Assembly: GCA_017461445.1 (NCBI GenBank)
Contig: JAFTXW010000016.1
Location: 105,875 to 169,874 of the forward strand
From: Oscillospiraceae bacterium
Lineage (GTDB): Bacteria > Bacillota > Clostridia > Oscillospirales > Oscillospiraceae
Length of the DNA: 64,000 nt
Direction of reading: 5' to 3'
Below are positions 41,695 through 50,189 of this stretch, piece by piece; the first letter of the stretch is position 1; every line of letters starts with the position of its first letter. The notes beneath the pieces are model-generated. The model was given only the letters and a program-made list of their open reading frames with translations. It was not told the origin of the DNA and did no database searches. The position numbers and the translations under genes were made by a program.

Positions 41695-41868
41695 ATGAAT
41701 GCAAAAGGATGGGCGATCACGGCGGGTCTCAGTGCTGCTGCCGGTGCCGTGGCAGTTCTGATGATGCCCCGGCAGAACCCGGTCCGCCGCCTGGCCCACA
41801 AGGCCGCCAACAAGGCCGAGGACTTCGCCTGGAAAATGGAAGATAAGATGAATCAGATGGATTTCTGA
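41695..41868 (+). CDS. 57-residue YtxH-like membrane-associated protein
   Basis: ATG 41695 is preceded by AAGGAGGG. The N-terminal helix (WAITAGLSAAAGAVAVLMMP) is hydrophobic and Gly/Ala-rich. The second half is a charged helix (RLAHKAANKAEDFAWKMEDK). This is the architecture of small YtxH-type proteins, which are often stress-related. It is monocistronic, with a terminator directly after it. Function not established. Confidence 0.75.
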   Translation: MNAKGWAITAGLSAAAGAVAVLMMPRQNPVRRLAHKAANKAEDFAWKMEDKMNQMDF

Positions 41869-41871
41869 CAA

Positions 41872-41903
41872 AAACCGGGAGGAAATATCCTCCCGGTTTG
41901 CTT
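41872..41903. terminator. bidirectional terminator between the YtxH-like and anti-sigma genes
   Basis: A 12-bp stem AAACCGGGAGGA/TCCTCCCGGTTT with an AATA loop, T-rich on the plus side (GCTTTATT). Confidence 0.85.
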
Positions 41904-41906
41904 TAT

Positions 41907-42974
41907 TCAGATGGCTTTGTCCTGCTTCTTCAGTACATGCAGCTGATACCACAGCAGTGCCGTCAGCCCCGTAAAAATGGATTCTACAACAATGTAGCCG
42001 GGCCACTTATAGTCTGCCATCAAATCCACAATGATAATGTCGCCGCTTGTAACCAGAAGTGTGGAGAAAAGGATGCCGCCGCAGAGAATAGCCAGTCGAA
42101 CCAGTATCTCCTTTGTTTGCCCACTCTTCCGCCGGGCCATAAACATGAACGCCAGCATCAGCACCAGCACACCGAAGAACAGGAAGGTAAATCCATAAGA
42201 TGCGTCCACAAGCTTACCGGTAGGTAGCGTATCATCACTGCCCCAAATCAATGTCTCTGCACTGCCGTCACGGATGTTCACATACCAGTGATTTTCATCC
42301 GCGGGCTTGTATACCCACTCACCTTCCCCTTCCTGGCAAGTCTCCGGGTTATAGGGAATAAAATCCCCGTCATTGGTTTTCCAGGTGCCATACTCAATGT
42401 AAACCTGATTGAACCGATCCCAGTCTTCCTGCGTGATTTCCTCAATCTCAAACCTTTCCTTAATGTATGCTTCCAGTTCTTCCTGGGTCATTGCCGCAAT
42501 CTTTTTATCCTCGATTTTGCCCATGAGCCAGTCATACCGCGTGGTGTGATACAGATGCGCATAATGGTTCTCTTCCTTATAGCCCCAGCCTGCGCACCCC
42601 ACATAGCCGTTGGCACGGTCGATTGCCAAGCCGCCGTCCGCCCGAAGCTCCACGCCCTCAATGGCTTCTTCGGCAGTCAGATAATAGGGTGTCATCATAA
42701 ACACAACAGCCGTCACAAAAACCGTCAGTGCTGTCATAACAGCCGTCGCCGCTGTCAGAATGCGCCTTTGACGAATGGCATGCCCTACCCGTTTCAGCGA
42801 GGTCAAATCCACCTCCACCGGCACCTTTTCTGCCTTTTTCAGCACGCCCAGCTCCTTGGTGCAGCTGTCGCATTCGCACAGGTGCTCGTCCACCATATCC
42901 CGGGTGGCGTTGCTTACCATATCCTCCGCATACAGCGGCAGGATATCTCGGATAATGTCGCAGGAAACCTTCAT
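41907..42974 (-). CDS. zinc-finger (zf-HC2) anti-sigma factor, multi-pass membrane protein
   Basis: About 355 residues. An ATG at 42980 overlaps the sigma stop (ATGA), but the ATG at 42974 is seven bases from GGAGG and is preferred. The N-terminal anti-sigma zinc finger H-x3-C-x2-C is present as DEHLCECDSCTKEL (about 29-42). Membrane helices lie at about 72-94, 265-285, 295-312 and 322-345, with an outside region between the first two (about 95-260) rich in acidic and aromatic residues. It holds the sigma factor inactive until a signal is received. The signal is unknown. Confidence 0.85.
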   Translation of the reverse strand: MKVSCDIIRDILPLYAEDMVSNATRDMVDEHLCECDSCTKELGVLKKAEKVPVEVDLTSLKRVGHAIRQRRILTAATAVMTALTVFVTAVVFMMTPYYLTAEEAIEGVELRADGGLAIDRANGYVGCAGWGYKEENHYAHLYHTTRYDWLMGKIEDKKIAAMTQEELEAYIKERFEIEEITQEDWDRFNQVYIEYGTWKTNDGDFIPYNPETCQEGEGEWVYKPADENHWYVNIRDGSAETLIWGSDDTLPTGKLVDASYGFTFLFFGVLVLMLAFMFMARRKSGQTKEILVRLAILCGGILFSTLLVTSGDIIIVDLMADYKWPGYIVVESIFTGLTALLWYQLHVLKKQDKAI

Positions 42975-42976
42975 AT

Positions 42977-43456
42977 TCATTCCTCCATTTTGTCCCGAAT
43001 TTTCTGGCGCGCCCGGTGGTAGGTCACGCAGGCCCAGTTGGCCGTGCGTCCAAACAGGCTGCCAATATCCTCAAAGGAGAGCTGGCCGAAGATGCGCAGG
43101 GAGAAGACCTCCTTGTATGGCTCCGGCAGATCGTGGAGCACCCGGTGGATGGCCATGGCCTGGTGCCTGTCCTCCACCCGCTCCTCGATGGAACGGGACG
43201 GGTCCGGGATCTGGACTTCTTCGACATCCTTCGTGGGCCTCGTCTTTCTCAGATGGGACAGGTAGTAGTTTCTCCCCATAGTACAAAGCCAGGTGCGGAT
43301 ATCGCAGTCACCCCGGAATTTGGGCAGGGCCTTCAACGCCTGGAAAAACACCTGCTCTGTCAGCTCCTCCGCCAAAACATCGTCATGGCAGATGGCCCGC
43401 AGATACAGCTCCACATCCCGGAAGTATGTACGGTAGATGCTCTCAAACTCCGTCAC
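42977..43456 (-). CDS. ECF-type RNA polymerase sigma factor
   Basis: The protein is 159 residues and starts at GTG 43456 with AAGGAGG seven bases upstream. Region 2 (ELTEQVFFQALKALPKFRGD, RTWLCTMGRNYYLSHLRK) and region 4 (LRIFGQLSFEDIGSLFGRTA, VTYHRARQKIRDKM) are typical of ECF sigmas. It is co-translated with its anti-sigma factor. It is the second such pair in this window, and the two sigmas are not close duplicates. Confidence 0.92.
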   Translation of the reverse strand: MTEFESIYRTYFRDVELYLRAICHDDVLAEELTEQVFFQALKALPKFRGDCDIRTWLCTMGRNYYLSHLRKTRPTKDVEEVQIPDPSRSIEERVEDRHQAMAIHRVLHDLPEPYKEVFSLRIFGQLSFEDIGSLFGRTANWACVTYHRARQKIRDKMEE

Positions 43457-43525
43457 GTTCTCACCTCCTTCACCTATTAGACGCAGGAGTTACGGAATTC
43501 TTACAGGATTTTCAAAAAACTTTCA

Positions 43526-43561
43526 GAAAATATACAGGGCGGAGACAAGCCTCCGCCCTGT
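43526..43561 (-). terminator. terminator of the ClpC-like gene
   Basis: On the minus strand, the 11-bp stem ACAGGGCGGAG/CTCCGCCCTGT is followed by ATATTTTC. Confidence 0.8.
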
Positions 43562-43571
43562 GGATAAAATC

Positions 43572-45875
43572 TTACACAATATTCAGCTTCACCGCATCCT
43601 CTTCCACAAGGATGTGGATAGCGGAAATGGGATTCTCGAAGGAATCGATGATGGCCTCGGAAATGGGGTCTTCCAGCTCCTTCTGGATGGTGCGGCGGAG
43701 GTTCCGGGCACCGTAGACGGTGGAATAAGCCTTCTTCACCAGCAGCTGGCGCACATCCTCGCTCCAGCTGAGGGCCAGGCCACGGCTTTCCAGGCTGGTT
43801 TTCAGCTCAGCAAGCATAATATCGGCAATGCCCAGGAAGTTCTCCTCCGTCAGGTGGTTGAAGGTGATGATCTCGTCAACACGGTTGATGAACTCCGGCC
43901 GCAGGAACTCCCGCAGGGCCTTCATGGTCTTTTCCTTCACCATGTCGTTCTCGGTACGGCCAAAGCCCAAGCCGCCCACCCGGCCCTCGGAGCCGGCGTT
44001 GGAGGTCATAACGATGATGGTGTTCTCGAAGTTCACAACACGGCCCTGGGCATCGGTAATGCGTCCGTCGTCCAGCACCTGCAGCAGCACGTTCAGCACG
44101 TCTGGATGAGCCTTTTCGATCTCGTCAAAGAGAACAACGCTGTAGGGACGGCGGCGGATCTTCTCCGTCAGCTGGCCCGCCTCGTCATAGCCTACATAGC
44201 CGGGAGGAGAGCCGATCAGCTTGGAAACGGTGTGCTTCTCCATGTACTCGGACATATCCAGCCGGATCAGGCTGTCCACGCTGTCAAACAGGTCGTTTGC
44301 CAGCTGCTTGACCAGCTCCGTCTTGCCAACGCCGGTGGGGCCCACGAAAATGAAGGACACGGGCCGCTTCTTGGGGCTGATGCCCACACGGTTGCGGCGG
44401 ATGGCACGGGAAACGGCATCCACAGCCTCGTCCTGGCCCACAATATGGGTTTTCAGACGGGCGGACAGGCCCTTGATCTGCTCATATTCCTGGGCCTTGA
44501 TCTTGGAGGCGGGGATTTTCGTCCACAGCTCAATAATCCGGGCCAAGTTCTCCATGGTCACGGCGGGGGCAGGCAGCTTTTCCAGCTCCTCGATCTGTGC
44601 CGCCAGCTGCAAAAGCTTGCTGCGGATGATGGCAAGACGCTCGTAATTCTGGTTCTCGGTATCCTCGTTGAGCATCCGCAGCTCAAGTTCATAGTCGTCC
44701 CGCTCCTTTTTCAGCTCAGCAAGCTGGGAAATCTCCTTGCACTGCAGGTTCACATCGGAGCAGGCTTCGTCCAGCAGGTCGATGGCCTTGTCAGGCAGGA
44801 AACGGTCGGTGATGTACCGCTCGGACAGCACCACGCACTGGTGGGCGATCTCGGGAGAAATCTCCACGCCGTGGAACTCGGAATAAGCCTTGGCGATACC
44901 CTGCATGATCTGGCTGGCCTCGGCGATGGTAGGCTCCGCAACGGACACAGGCTGGAAGCGGCGCTCCAGGGCGGCATCCTTCTCGATATACTTGCGGTAC
45001 TCCGCAAAGGTAGTGGCGCCAATGACCTGAATTTCGCCACGGGACAGGGCGGGCTTCAGGATATTGGCGGCGTTCATGCTGCCCTCGGCATCGCCCGCAC
45101 CCACCAGATTGTGGACTTCGTCAATGACCAGAATGATGTTGCCGCACTCCTTGATCTCGCCGATCAGGCTCTTCATGCGGCTCTCGAACTGACCCCGGAA
45201 CTGGGTTCCTGCCACCAGGGCAGTCAGATCCAGCAGGAACACTTCCTTGTCCCGCAGCTTATAGGGCACCTCCCCGGCGGCGATCCGCTGGGCCAGGCCC
45301 TCGGCGATGGCGGTTTTACCAACACCAGGCTCGCCGATCAGGCAGGGGTTATTCTTCTGGCGGCGGTTCAGGATCTGAATGACACGCTCCGTCTCCACAT
45401 CCCGCCCAATGACCTTGTCAAGCTTCCCTGCTCTTGCACGGCCCGTCAGGTCCATGCAGTAGCTGTCCAGGAACTTGTGCTTCTTGTTCTTTTTCTTCTT
45501 ACTGCCCTCTTCCTCCTTGGGTTCCTCCTTCTTGGGAGGCCGGGGAGGCTGTGCGGGCAGACTGCTGTTGTTATTGGCACCGCCGAACAGCTGGTTCAGC
45601 AGGGGGAAAGTCGCGGTCTGGCTGTCAATCTCGTCGTCATCGTTATCGTCGCTGCTGTCCCGCTGACCGAACATGCTGCTCATTTCGTCGCTGAGCAGGT
45701 CCAGGTCCTCCTCAGAAATGCCCATCTGCTTCACCGCCTGGTCGATCTGGGGAATGCCCAGACTCCGGGCGCATTTCAGGCAGTAGCCCTCATTCATGGT
45801 AACGCCGTTCTCCATCTTGGTAATGAAGACAACGGCAATATTCTTCTTACACTTGCTGCACATTTTAGGCTGCAT
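43572..45875 (-). CDS. ClpC-type ATP-dependent unfoldase with an N-terminal McsA-like zinc finger
   Basis: The protein is 767 residues from ATG 45875. Residues about 1-35 are [20 protein letters not shown]...[10 protein letters not shown], two CxxC pairs like the first zinc finger of McsA. The usual Clp_N repeats are missing. An acidic linker (about 60-85) and a Lys/Glu/Pro stretch follow. D1 AAA has GEPGVGKT (about 184) and ILVIDEVHN; a coiled-coil region is at about 385-440; D2 AAA has GPTGVGKT (about 512) and [11 protein letters not shown]. The tripeptide LGF in [11 protein letters not shown] (about 634) sits where the ClpP-docking loop is expected. It likely feeds substrates to ClpP. Confidence 0.9.
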   Translation of the reverse strand: MQPKMCSKCKKNIAVVFITKMENGVTMNEGYCLKCARSLGIPQIDQAVKQMGISEEDLDLLSDEMSSMFGQRDSSDDNDDDEIDSQTATFPLLNQLFGGANNNSSLPAQPPRPPKKEEPKEEEGSKKKKNKKHKFLDSYCMDLTGRARAGKLDKVIGRDVETERVIQILNRRQKNNPCLIGEPGVGKTAIAEGLAQRIAAGEVPYKLRDKEVFLLDLTALVAGTQFRGQFESRMKSLIGEIKECGNIILVIDEVHNLVGAGDAEGSMNAANILKPALSRGEIQVIGATTFAEYRKYIEKDAALERRFQPVSVAEPTIAEASQIMQGIAKAYSEFHGVEISPEIAHQCVVLSERYITDRFLPDKAIDLLDEACSDVNLQCKEISQLAELKKERDDYELELRMLNEDTENQNYERLAIIRSKLLQLAAQIEELEKLPAPAVTMENLARIIELWTKIPASKIKAQEYEQIKGLSARLKTHIVGQDEAVDAVSRAIRRNRVGISPKKRPVSFIFVGPTGVGKTELVKQLANDLFDSVDSLIRLDMSEYMEKHTVSKLIGSPPGYVGYDEAGQLTEKIRRRPYSVVLFDEIEKAHPDVLNVLLQVLDDGRITDAQGRVVNFENTIIVMTSNAGSEGRVGGLGFGRTENDMVKEKTMKALREFLRPEFINRVDEIITFNHLTEENFLGIADIMLAELKTSLESRGLALSWSEDVRQLLVKKAYSTVYGARNLRRTIQKELEDPISEAIIDSFENPISAIHILVEEDAVKLNIV

Positions 45876-45943
45876 TAAAAACTCACTCCTTTTCGATGCA
45901 GTATAACATATTACCATCGAAAAATGAAAAACAAATTATGAAT

Positions 45944-46723
45944 TTACACCGTCCAGTCACTGCCGCACTCGAATTTTGCGATGCCGTCGTCGTACCACAG
46001 ATGGGTCATGTATAGTCCTCCGGGGGGCACGGTAGGGCCGGCGGCGGTGCGGTTGCCGGATTCCAGAATTTTGCCGATCTCTTCCGGTTTGATCTTTCCC
46101 TCGGAGGCATAAACCACGGTGCCCGCCATGGCCCGGGCCATGTTATACAGGAAACCGTTGGCGCAGACCTTCAGGGTGATCAGATTCCCCTGCCGCTCCA
46201 CATTGTAATAATATACGGTGCGGACAGTGGATTTTACATCGGTGCCCACACTCCGCACGGCGGCAAAATCATGGGTGCCTACAAACTGGCTGGCTGCCGC
46301 CTGCATGATTTTCTCGTCCAGGTGCTTGGGATAAAACCAGGCCCGGTTGACGTAGAAGGGATCCTTCAGGCGGGAATTATAGATCTGATAGGTATACTCC
46401 TTGCGGACGCAGGAGCCGATGGCGTTGAAATTCTCGTGAACCTCAAAGGCATTGGTCACAACGATGTCGCAGGGCAGATGGGTATTCAGGGCATAGGGCA
46501 GCCGCTCCACAGGGATGGTGGAGGTGGTGCGGAAGTTTGCCACGTAGCACCGGGCGTGGACACCCGCATCCGTCCGGCCGCAGCCAGTAACATGAACGGG
46601 ATGCCCAACGATCATGGCGGCGGCCTTTTCCACCGTTTCAGCAACGGTTGGCAGGTTTTTCTGAACCTGCCAACCGTGATAGTCTGTACCAAGATATGTC
46701 AAAAACAAAGCGATATTCCGCAT
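45944..46723 (-). CDS. truA: tRNA pseudouridine(38-40) synthase TruA
   Basis: The protein is 259 residues. ATG 46723 (GAGGA upstream) is preferred over a GTG at 46735 that overlaps the ecfT stop. Catalytic Asp is in GCGRTDAGVHARCYV (about 48-62); YLGTDYHGWQVQ (about 10) and the C-terminal GFLYNMARAMAGTVV complete the family pattern. It modifies the anticodon stem-loop of several tRNAs. The order ecfA1-ecfA2-ecfT-truA is the classic Firmicutes arrangement that often continues into rplM-rpsI, which are not here. Confidence 0.96.
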   Translation of the reverse strand: MRNIALFLTYLGTDYHGWQVQKNLPTVAETVEKAAAMIVGHPVHVTGCGRTDAGVHARCYVANFRTTSTIPVERLPYALNTHLPCDIVVTNAFEVHENFNAIGSCVRKEYTYQIYNSRLKDPFYVNRAWFYPKHLDEKIMQAAASQFVGTHDFAAVRSVGTDVKSTVRTVYYYNVERQGNLITLKVCANGFLYNMARAMAGTVVYASEGKIKPEEIGKILESGNRTAAGPTVPPGGLYMTHLWYDDGIAKFECGSDWTV

Positions 46724-46731
46724 AGCATTCC

Positions 46732-47538
46732 TCACAGGCCGAAACTGCCCAGCACGGCCACAGCCACGATCATCAGCGCGCCGATGCCGAAGGCTGTCAG
46801 GTCATTGCGGTGATAGTGCAGCAGCTTCATTTTGGTTCTGCCTTCGCCGCCCTGGTAGCAGCGGCACTCCATAGCGGTGGCCAGCTCGTCAGCACGGCGG
46901 AAGGCCCCGATGAACAGGGGCACCAGAATGGGGATCAGGGCCTTGGCCCGGTCAATGAGGGAGCCGTTTTCGAAGTCGGCACCACGGGCCTTCTGGGCAC
47001 ACATAATTTTGTCCGTCTCCTCGATGAGGGTGGGGATGAACCGCAGGGCGATGCACATCATCATGGACAGCTCATGCACGGGCACGCCAATCTTTTTCAA
47101 AGGATTCATCAGGCTCTCCAGGCCGTCAGTCAGGGAGATGGGAGAGGTGGTGTAGGTCAGCAGGAAGGTGCAGGTGATCAGCATCAGGATGCGAAGCACC
47201 ATGAAGAAGGCCCGGGTCAGGCCTCCCAGAGTGATAGTAATGACCCAGAAATCCACCAGGACGGGCCCCTCCTGGGTGAAGAACAGGTTCAGAACGCCCG
47301 TAAACACAAGAATCATCACCAGCGGCTTCATACCTTTGACGATAGACTTGGGCGGGATGGTGGAAACCTTGATGACCGCAACCAGCAGCACCAGCAGCAT
47401 GCCGTAGGAAAGGATCCCCTTTGCCATAAACAGTGCCACGATGTAAACGACCAGCATAATGAGCTTCGTCCGGGGATCCAGCCGGTGGATCACGGAATTG
47501 CCCGGGAAATACTGGCCCAGGGTAATGTCTTTCAGCAT
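46732..47538 (-). CDS. ecfT: energy-coupling factor transporter transmembrane protein EcfT
   Basis: The protein is 268 residues. Five or so membrane helices are visible. The two coupling-helix Ala-Arg-type motifs are QKARGADFENG (about 185) and MECRCYQGGEG (about 225), which contact the ATPases. It opens LGQYFPGNSVIHRLDPRTKL, as usual for EcfT. It is the scaffold of a group II ECF importer for vitamins, used by several S components encoded elsewhere; no S component is in this window. It overlaps ecfA2 by seven bases. Confidence 0.95.
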   Translation of the reverse strand: MLKDITLGQYFPGNSVIHRLDPRTKLIMLVVYIVALFMAKGILSYGMLLVLLVAVIKVSTIPPKSIVKGMKPLVMILVFTGVLNLFFTQEGPVLVDFWVITITLGGLTRAFFMVLRILMLITCTFLLTYTTSPISLTDGLESLMNPLKKIGVPVHELSMMMCIALRFIPTLIEETDKIMCAQKARGADFENGSLIDRAKALIPILVPLFIGAFRRADELATAMECRCYQGGEGRTKMKLLHYHRNDLTAFGIGALMIVAVAVLGSFGL

Positions 47539-48395
47539 TTTGCGGCACCTCCCCGGATAGCTTTCAGTGCATCGACCGCCTGGCCGATGGTATAGACATT
47601 GGGCACTTCCACGCCCATTTTCCGCAGCTCCAGGAACACCTGAGTCACCTGGGGAATGTTCAGCCCCATTTCCACCAGCTCCTCGGCGTGGGTGAATACC
47701 TCCGCCGGGGTGGCATCCATGGCAAGGTGGGAGCCGTTCATCACCAGCAGTCGGTCGGTAAGCCGGGCCACATCCTCCATGGAGTGGGAAACCATCATAA
47801 TGGTGGCGTTCTTCGCCTTACGGTAGCTTTCGATATTGCCCAGAATTTCCGCCCGGCCGATGGGGTCAAGACCGGCGGTGGGCTCGTCCAGGATCAGCAC
47901 CTCCGGCTCCATGGCGATGACGCCCGCAATGGCGACACGCCGCTTCTGTCCGCCGGAAAGATCAAAGGGAGACACCTGCAGCTGATTTTCCGTCAGGCCC
48001 ACAAAGCCCGCGGCCTCCCGGACACGGCGGTCGATCTCGTCCTCCTTCAGGCCCATGTTTTTGGGGCCAAAGGCGATATCCCGGTAGACCGTTTCCTCAA
48101 ACAACTGGTACTCGGGATACTGGAACACCAGTCCCACCCGGAACCGGGCCTGCCGGGTCAGCTTCTTGTCGGACCAGATATCCTGCCCATCCAGCAAAAC
48201 CTGACCGGAGGTAGGCTTTAACAGGCCGTTCAGCTGCTGCATCAGGGTAGATTTGCCGGAGCCGGTATGGCCGATAATGCCGATAAATTCGCCCCGGTTC
48301 ACAGCAAAGGACACGTTATCCAGAGCCTGATGCTCAAAGGGTGTGCCGATACTATATATATAATTCAGATTCTTAACTTCCAGAATCGGTTCCAT
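47532..48395 (-). CDS. ecfA2: energy-coupling factor transporter ATPase EcfA2
   Basis: The protein is 287 residues. Walker A is GHTGSGKST (about 37), the ABC signature LSGGQKRRVAIAG (about 145), Walker B VLILDEPTAGLD (about 165) and the H-loop MVSHSMEDV. The C-terminal dimerisation domain with GLNIPQVTQV follows. It lies 19 bases after ecfA1, so the ATPase pair A1/A2 drives vitamin import with EcfT. Confidence 0.95.
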   Translation of the reverse strand: MEPILEVKNLNYIYSIGTPFEHQALDNVSFAVNRGEFIGIIGHTGSGKSTLMQQLNGLLKPTSGQVLLDGQDIWSDKKLTRQARFRVGLVFQYPEYQLFEETVYRDIAFGPKNMGLKEDEIDRRVREAAGFVGLTENQLQVSPFDLSGGQKRRVAIAGVIAMEPEVLILDEPTAGLDPIGRAEILGNIESYRKAKNATIMMVSHSMEDVARLTDRLLVMNGSHLAMDATPAEVFTHAEELVEMGLNIPQVTQVFLELRKMGVEVPNVYTIGQAVDALKAIRGGAAKC

Positions 48396-48414
48396 TTCTA
48401 TTCCTCCCAGCGGG

Positions 48415-49269
48415 TCAGGCCTTTACCATATCATAAAGTGCCTGCGCGCATTCTTTGGGGTCCAGTTTGTCTAAGGGCAGCTCAAAGCCCTCTTTGTTCA
48501 GCTCCCAGCACAGCTCCACGGATTCGGGAGCAGCCAGGCCAATGTTATGCAGCAGCTCCACCTGGGAGAAAACCTGCTTCGGCGTGCCGTCTGCGGCCAC
48601 CTTGCCCTTGTGGAGAACCACAACGCGGCCCGCCTTGGCAGCCTCATCCATGTGGTGGGTAATCAGCACCACGGTAATGCCCTTCTCCCGGTTCAGCCGT
48701 CCGACGGTTTCAATGACCTCCCGGCGGCCTCTGGGGTCCAGCATGGCGGTGGGCTCATCCAGTACGATACACTTGGGTTCCATGGCGATGACGCCCGCAA
48801 TGGCGATGCGCTGCTTCTGTCCGCCGGAAAGCAGATGGGGGGCGTGCTCCCGGTATTCGTACATTCCCACCTGCTTTAGGGCCTTATCCACCCGGTGGCG
48901 AATTTCGGGGCTGGAAATGCCCAGATTTTCCGGGCCGAAGGCCACATCCTCCTCCACCACGTTGGCAACGATCTGATTATCCGGGTTCTGGAAGACCATA
49001 CCCACATTGCGGCGAACCGACATGATCCGCTCCTCGTTGGAGGTGTCGATGCCGCAGACCCAGACCTTGCCGCCGGAGGGAAGCAGGATGGAATTGAAAT
49101 GCTTGGCAAGGGTGGATTTTCCGCAGCCGTTTGTGCCCAGGATGGCAACAAAACTGCCCTCCTCCACCGTCAGGTTCATATCCTCAAATACGGCGACGCC
49201 GGGCGTGTCGTCCACGCCCGGATAGGTATACGCCAGATGCTCTACAGAAATAATGTTGCTCAAAGTCAT
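48415..49269 (-). CDS. ecfA1: energy-coupling factor transporter ATPase EcfA1
   Basis: About 284 residues. The start is uncertain: ATG 49269 directly abuts GGAGGG, while a TTG two codons later (49263) has ideal spacing. It is annotated at the ATG because the protein matches from SNIISVEHLAYTYPG onward either way. Walker A is GTNGCGKST, the signature is LSGGQKQRIAIAG, Walker B is CIVLDEPTAMLD, and the switch His is in LITHHMDEA. It begins immediately after the rRNA methyltransferase gene. Confidence 0.94.
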   Translation of the reverse strand: MTLSNIISVEHLAYTYPGVDDTPGVAVFEDMNLTVEEGSFVAILGTNGCGKSTLAKHFNSILLPSGGKVWVCGIDTSNEERIMSVRRNVGMVFQNPDNQIVANVVEEDVAFGPENLGISSPEIRHRVDKALKQVGMYEYREHAPHLLSGGQKQRIAIAGVIAMEPKCIVLDEPTAMLDPRGRREVIETVGRLNREKGITVVLITHHMDEAAKAGRVVVLHKGKVAADGTPKQVFSQVELLHNIGLAAPESVELCWELNKEGFELPLDKLDPKECAQALYDMVKA

Positions 49270-49276
49270 CCCTCCA

Positions 49277-50149
49277 TCAGGGTGTCCATCTGCCGGTGGC
49301 ACCGCAGGGCAGCACCAGGCCGGATTCGCTTACAGGCAGGCCCAGTTCCCCGGCCGCGGTCTGTCCGCCGTGCTTCTGTCCAAATACTACATCGGAAGCG
49401 TAGGCCACCGCGGAGGGTGCCAGGCCGGTGGTATAGGAATTGATGATGACAAACAGTGGATCGTCCGTCAGCAGCTTCACCGTTTCCAGGAGGAAGGGAT
49501 AGAAGCTGGTCTCCATCTTCCAGATCTCGCCGCTGGGGCCCCGGCCATAGCTGGGGGGATCCATGATGATACCGTCGTAACGGCGTCCCCGGCGGATCTC
49601 CCGCTGGATGAACTTGGCGCAGTCGTCCACGATCCAGTGAATGGGCTTGTCTGCCAGGCAGGAGGCCACAGCATTTTCCTTGGCCCAGGCCACCATACCC
49701 TTGGACGCATCCACATGGTAGACCTCCGCGCCGCCAGCTGCCGCCGCCAGTGTCGCGCCGCCGGAATAGGCGAACAGGTTCAGCACCCGGACAGGACGGT
49801 GGGCAGCAGCCCCCGCCACCTTTTCCCGGATAAAATCCCAGTTGGCTGCCTGCTCCGGGAACACACCGGTATGCTTAAAGTTCATGGGCTTGACGTTGAA
49901 GGTCAGGTAATCCTTGTATTTGATCTGCCAACGCTCCGGCAGCTGGTGATCGGACCAGCGTCCGCCGCCGGTATTGGAGCGGACATAGCGGGCATCGTAT
50001 TTCTTCCATTCCTTCGCGCTGTGGGGGGTATTCCAGATCACCTGGGGGTCAGGCCGCACCAGGATATACTTTCCCCACCGCTCCAGACGCTCCCCGTCGG
50101 AAGCATCCAGAACCTCGTAATCTTTCCATTCATCGGAAATCCAAAGCAT
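49277..50149 (-). CDS. class I SAM-dependent rRNA methyltransferase (RlmI/RlmK-like)
   Basis: The protein is 290 residues. SAM motif I is VLNLFAYSGGATLAAAAGGA (about 120-139), and the catalytic strand is IIMDPPSYGRGP (about 195), as in RlmI and related 23S rRNA methyltransferases. It lacks an N-terminal PUA domain and is shorter than RlmI, so the precise target base is uncertain. It is encoded between the class A PBP and ecfA1 on the same strand, probably in the same transcript as the ECF genes. Confidence 0.88.
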   Translation of the reverse strand: MLWISDEWKDYEVLDASDGERLERWGKYILVRPDPQVIWNTPHSAKEWKKYDARYVRSNTGGGRWSDHQLPERWQIKYKDYLTFNVKPMNFKHTGVFPEQAANWDFIREKVAGAAAHRPVRVLNLFAYSGGATLAAAAGGAEVYHVDASKGMVAWAKENAVASCLADKPIHWIVDDCAKFIQREIRRGRRYDGIIMDPPSYGRGPSGEIWKMETSFYPFLLETVKLLTDDPLFVIINSYTTGLAPSAVAYASDVVFGQKHGGQTAAGELGLPVSESGLVLPCGATGRWTP

Positions 50150-50189
50150 TGGGTCTCCTCCTTCTCTCTATATAAGATAGCGGAACGTA

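Noticed and set aside
41695-41868. Small toxin or holin
   Set aside because: The size and hydrophobic start allow it, but the charged second half, single-gene context and YtxH-like architecture fit better, and there is no antitoxin.
43437-45878. An 813-codon plus-strand frame opposite the ClpC-like gene
   Set aside because: Antisense shadow; composition is low-complexity Leu/Gly/His/Gln, and there is no start signal.
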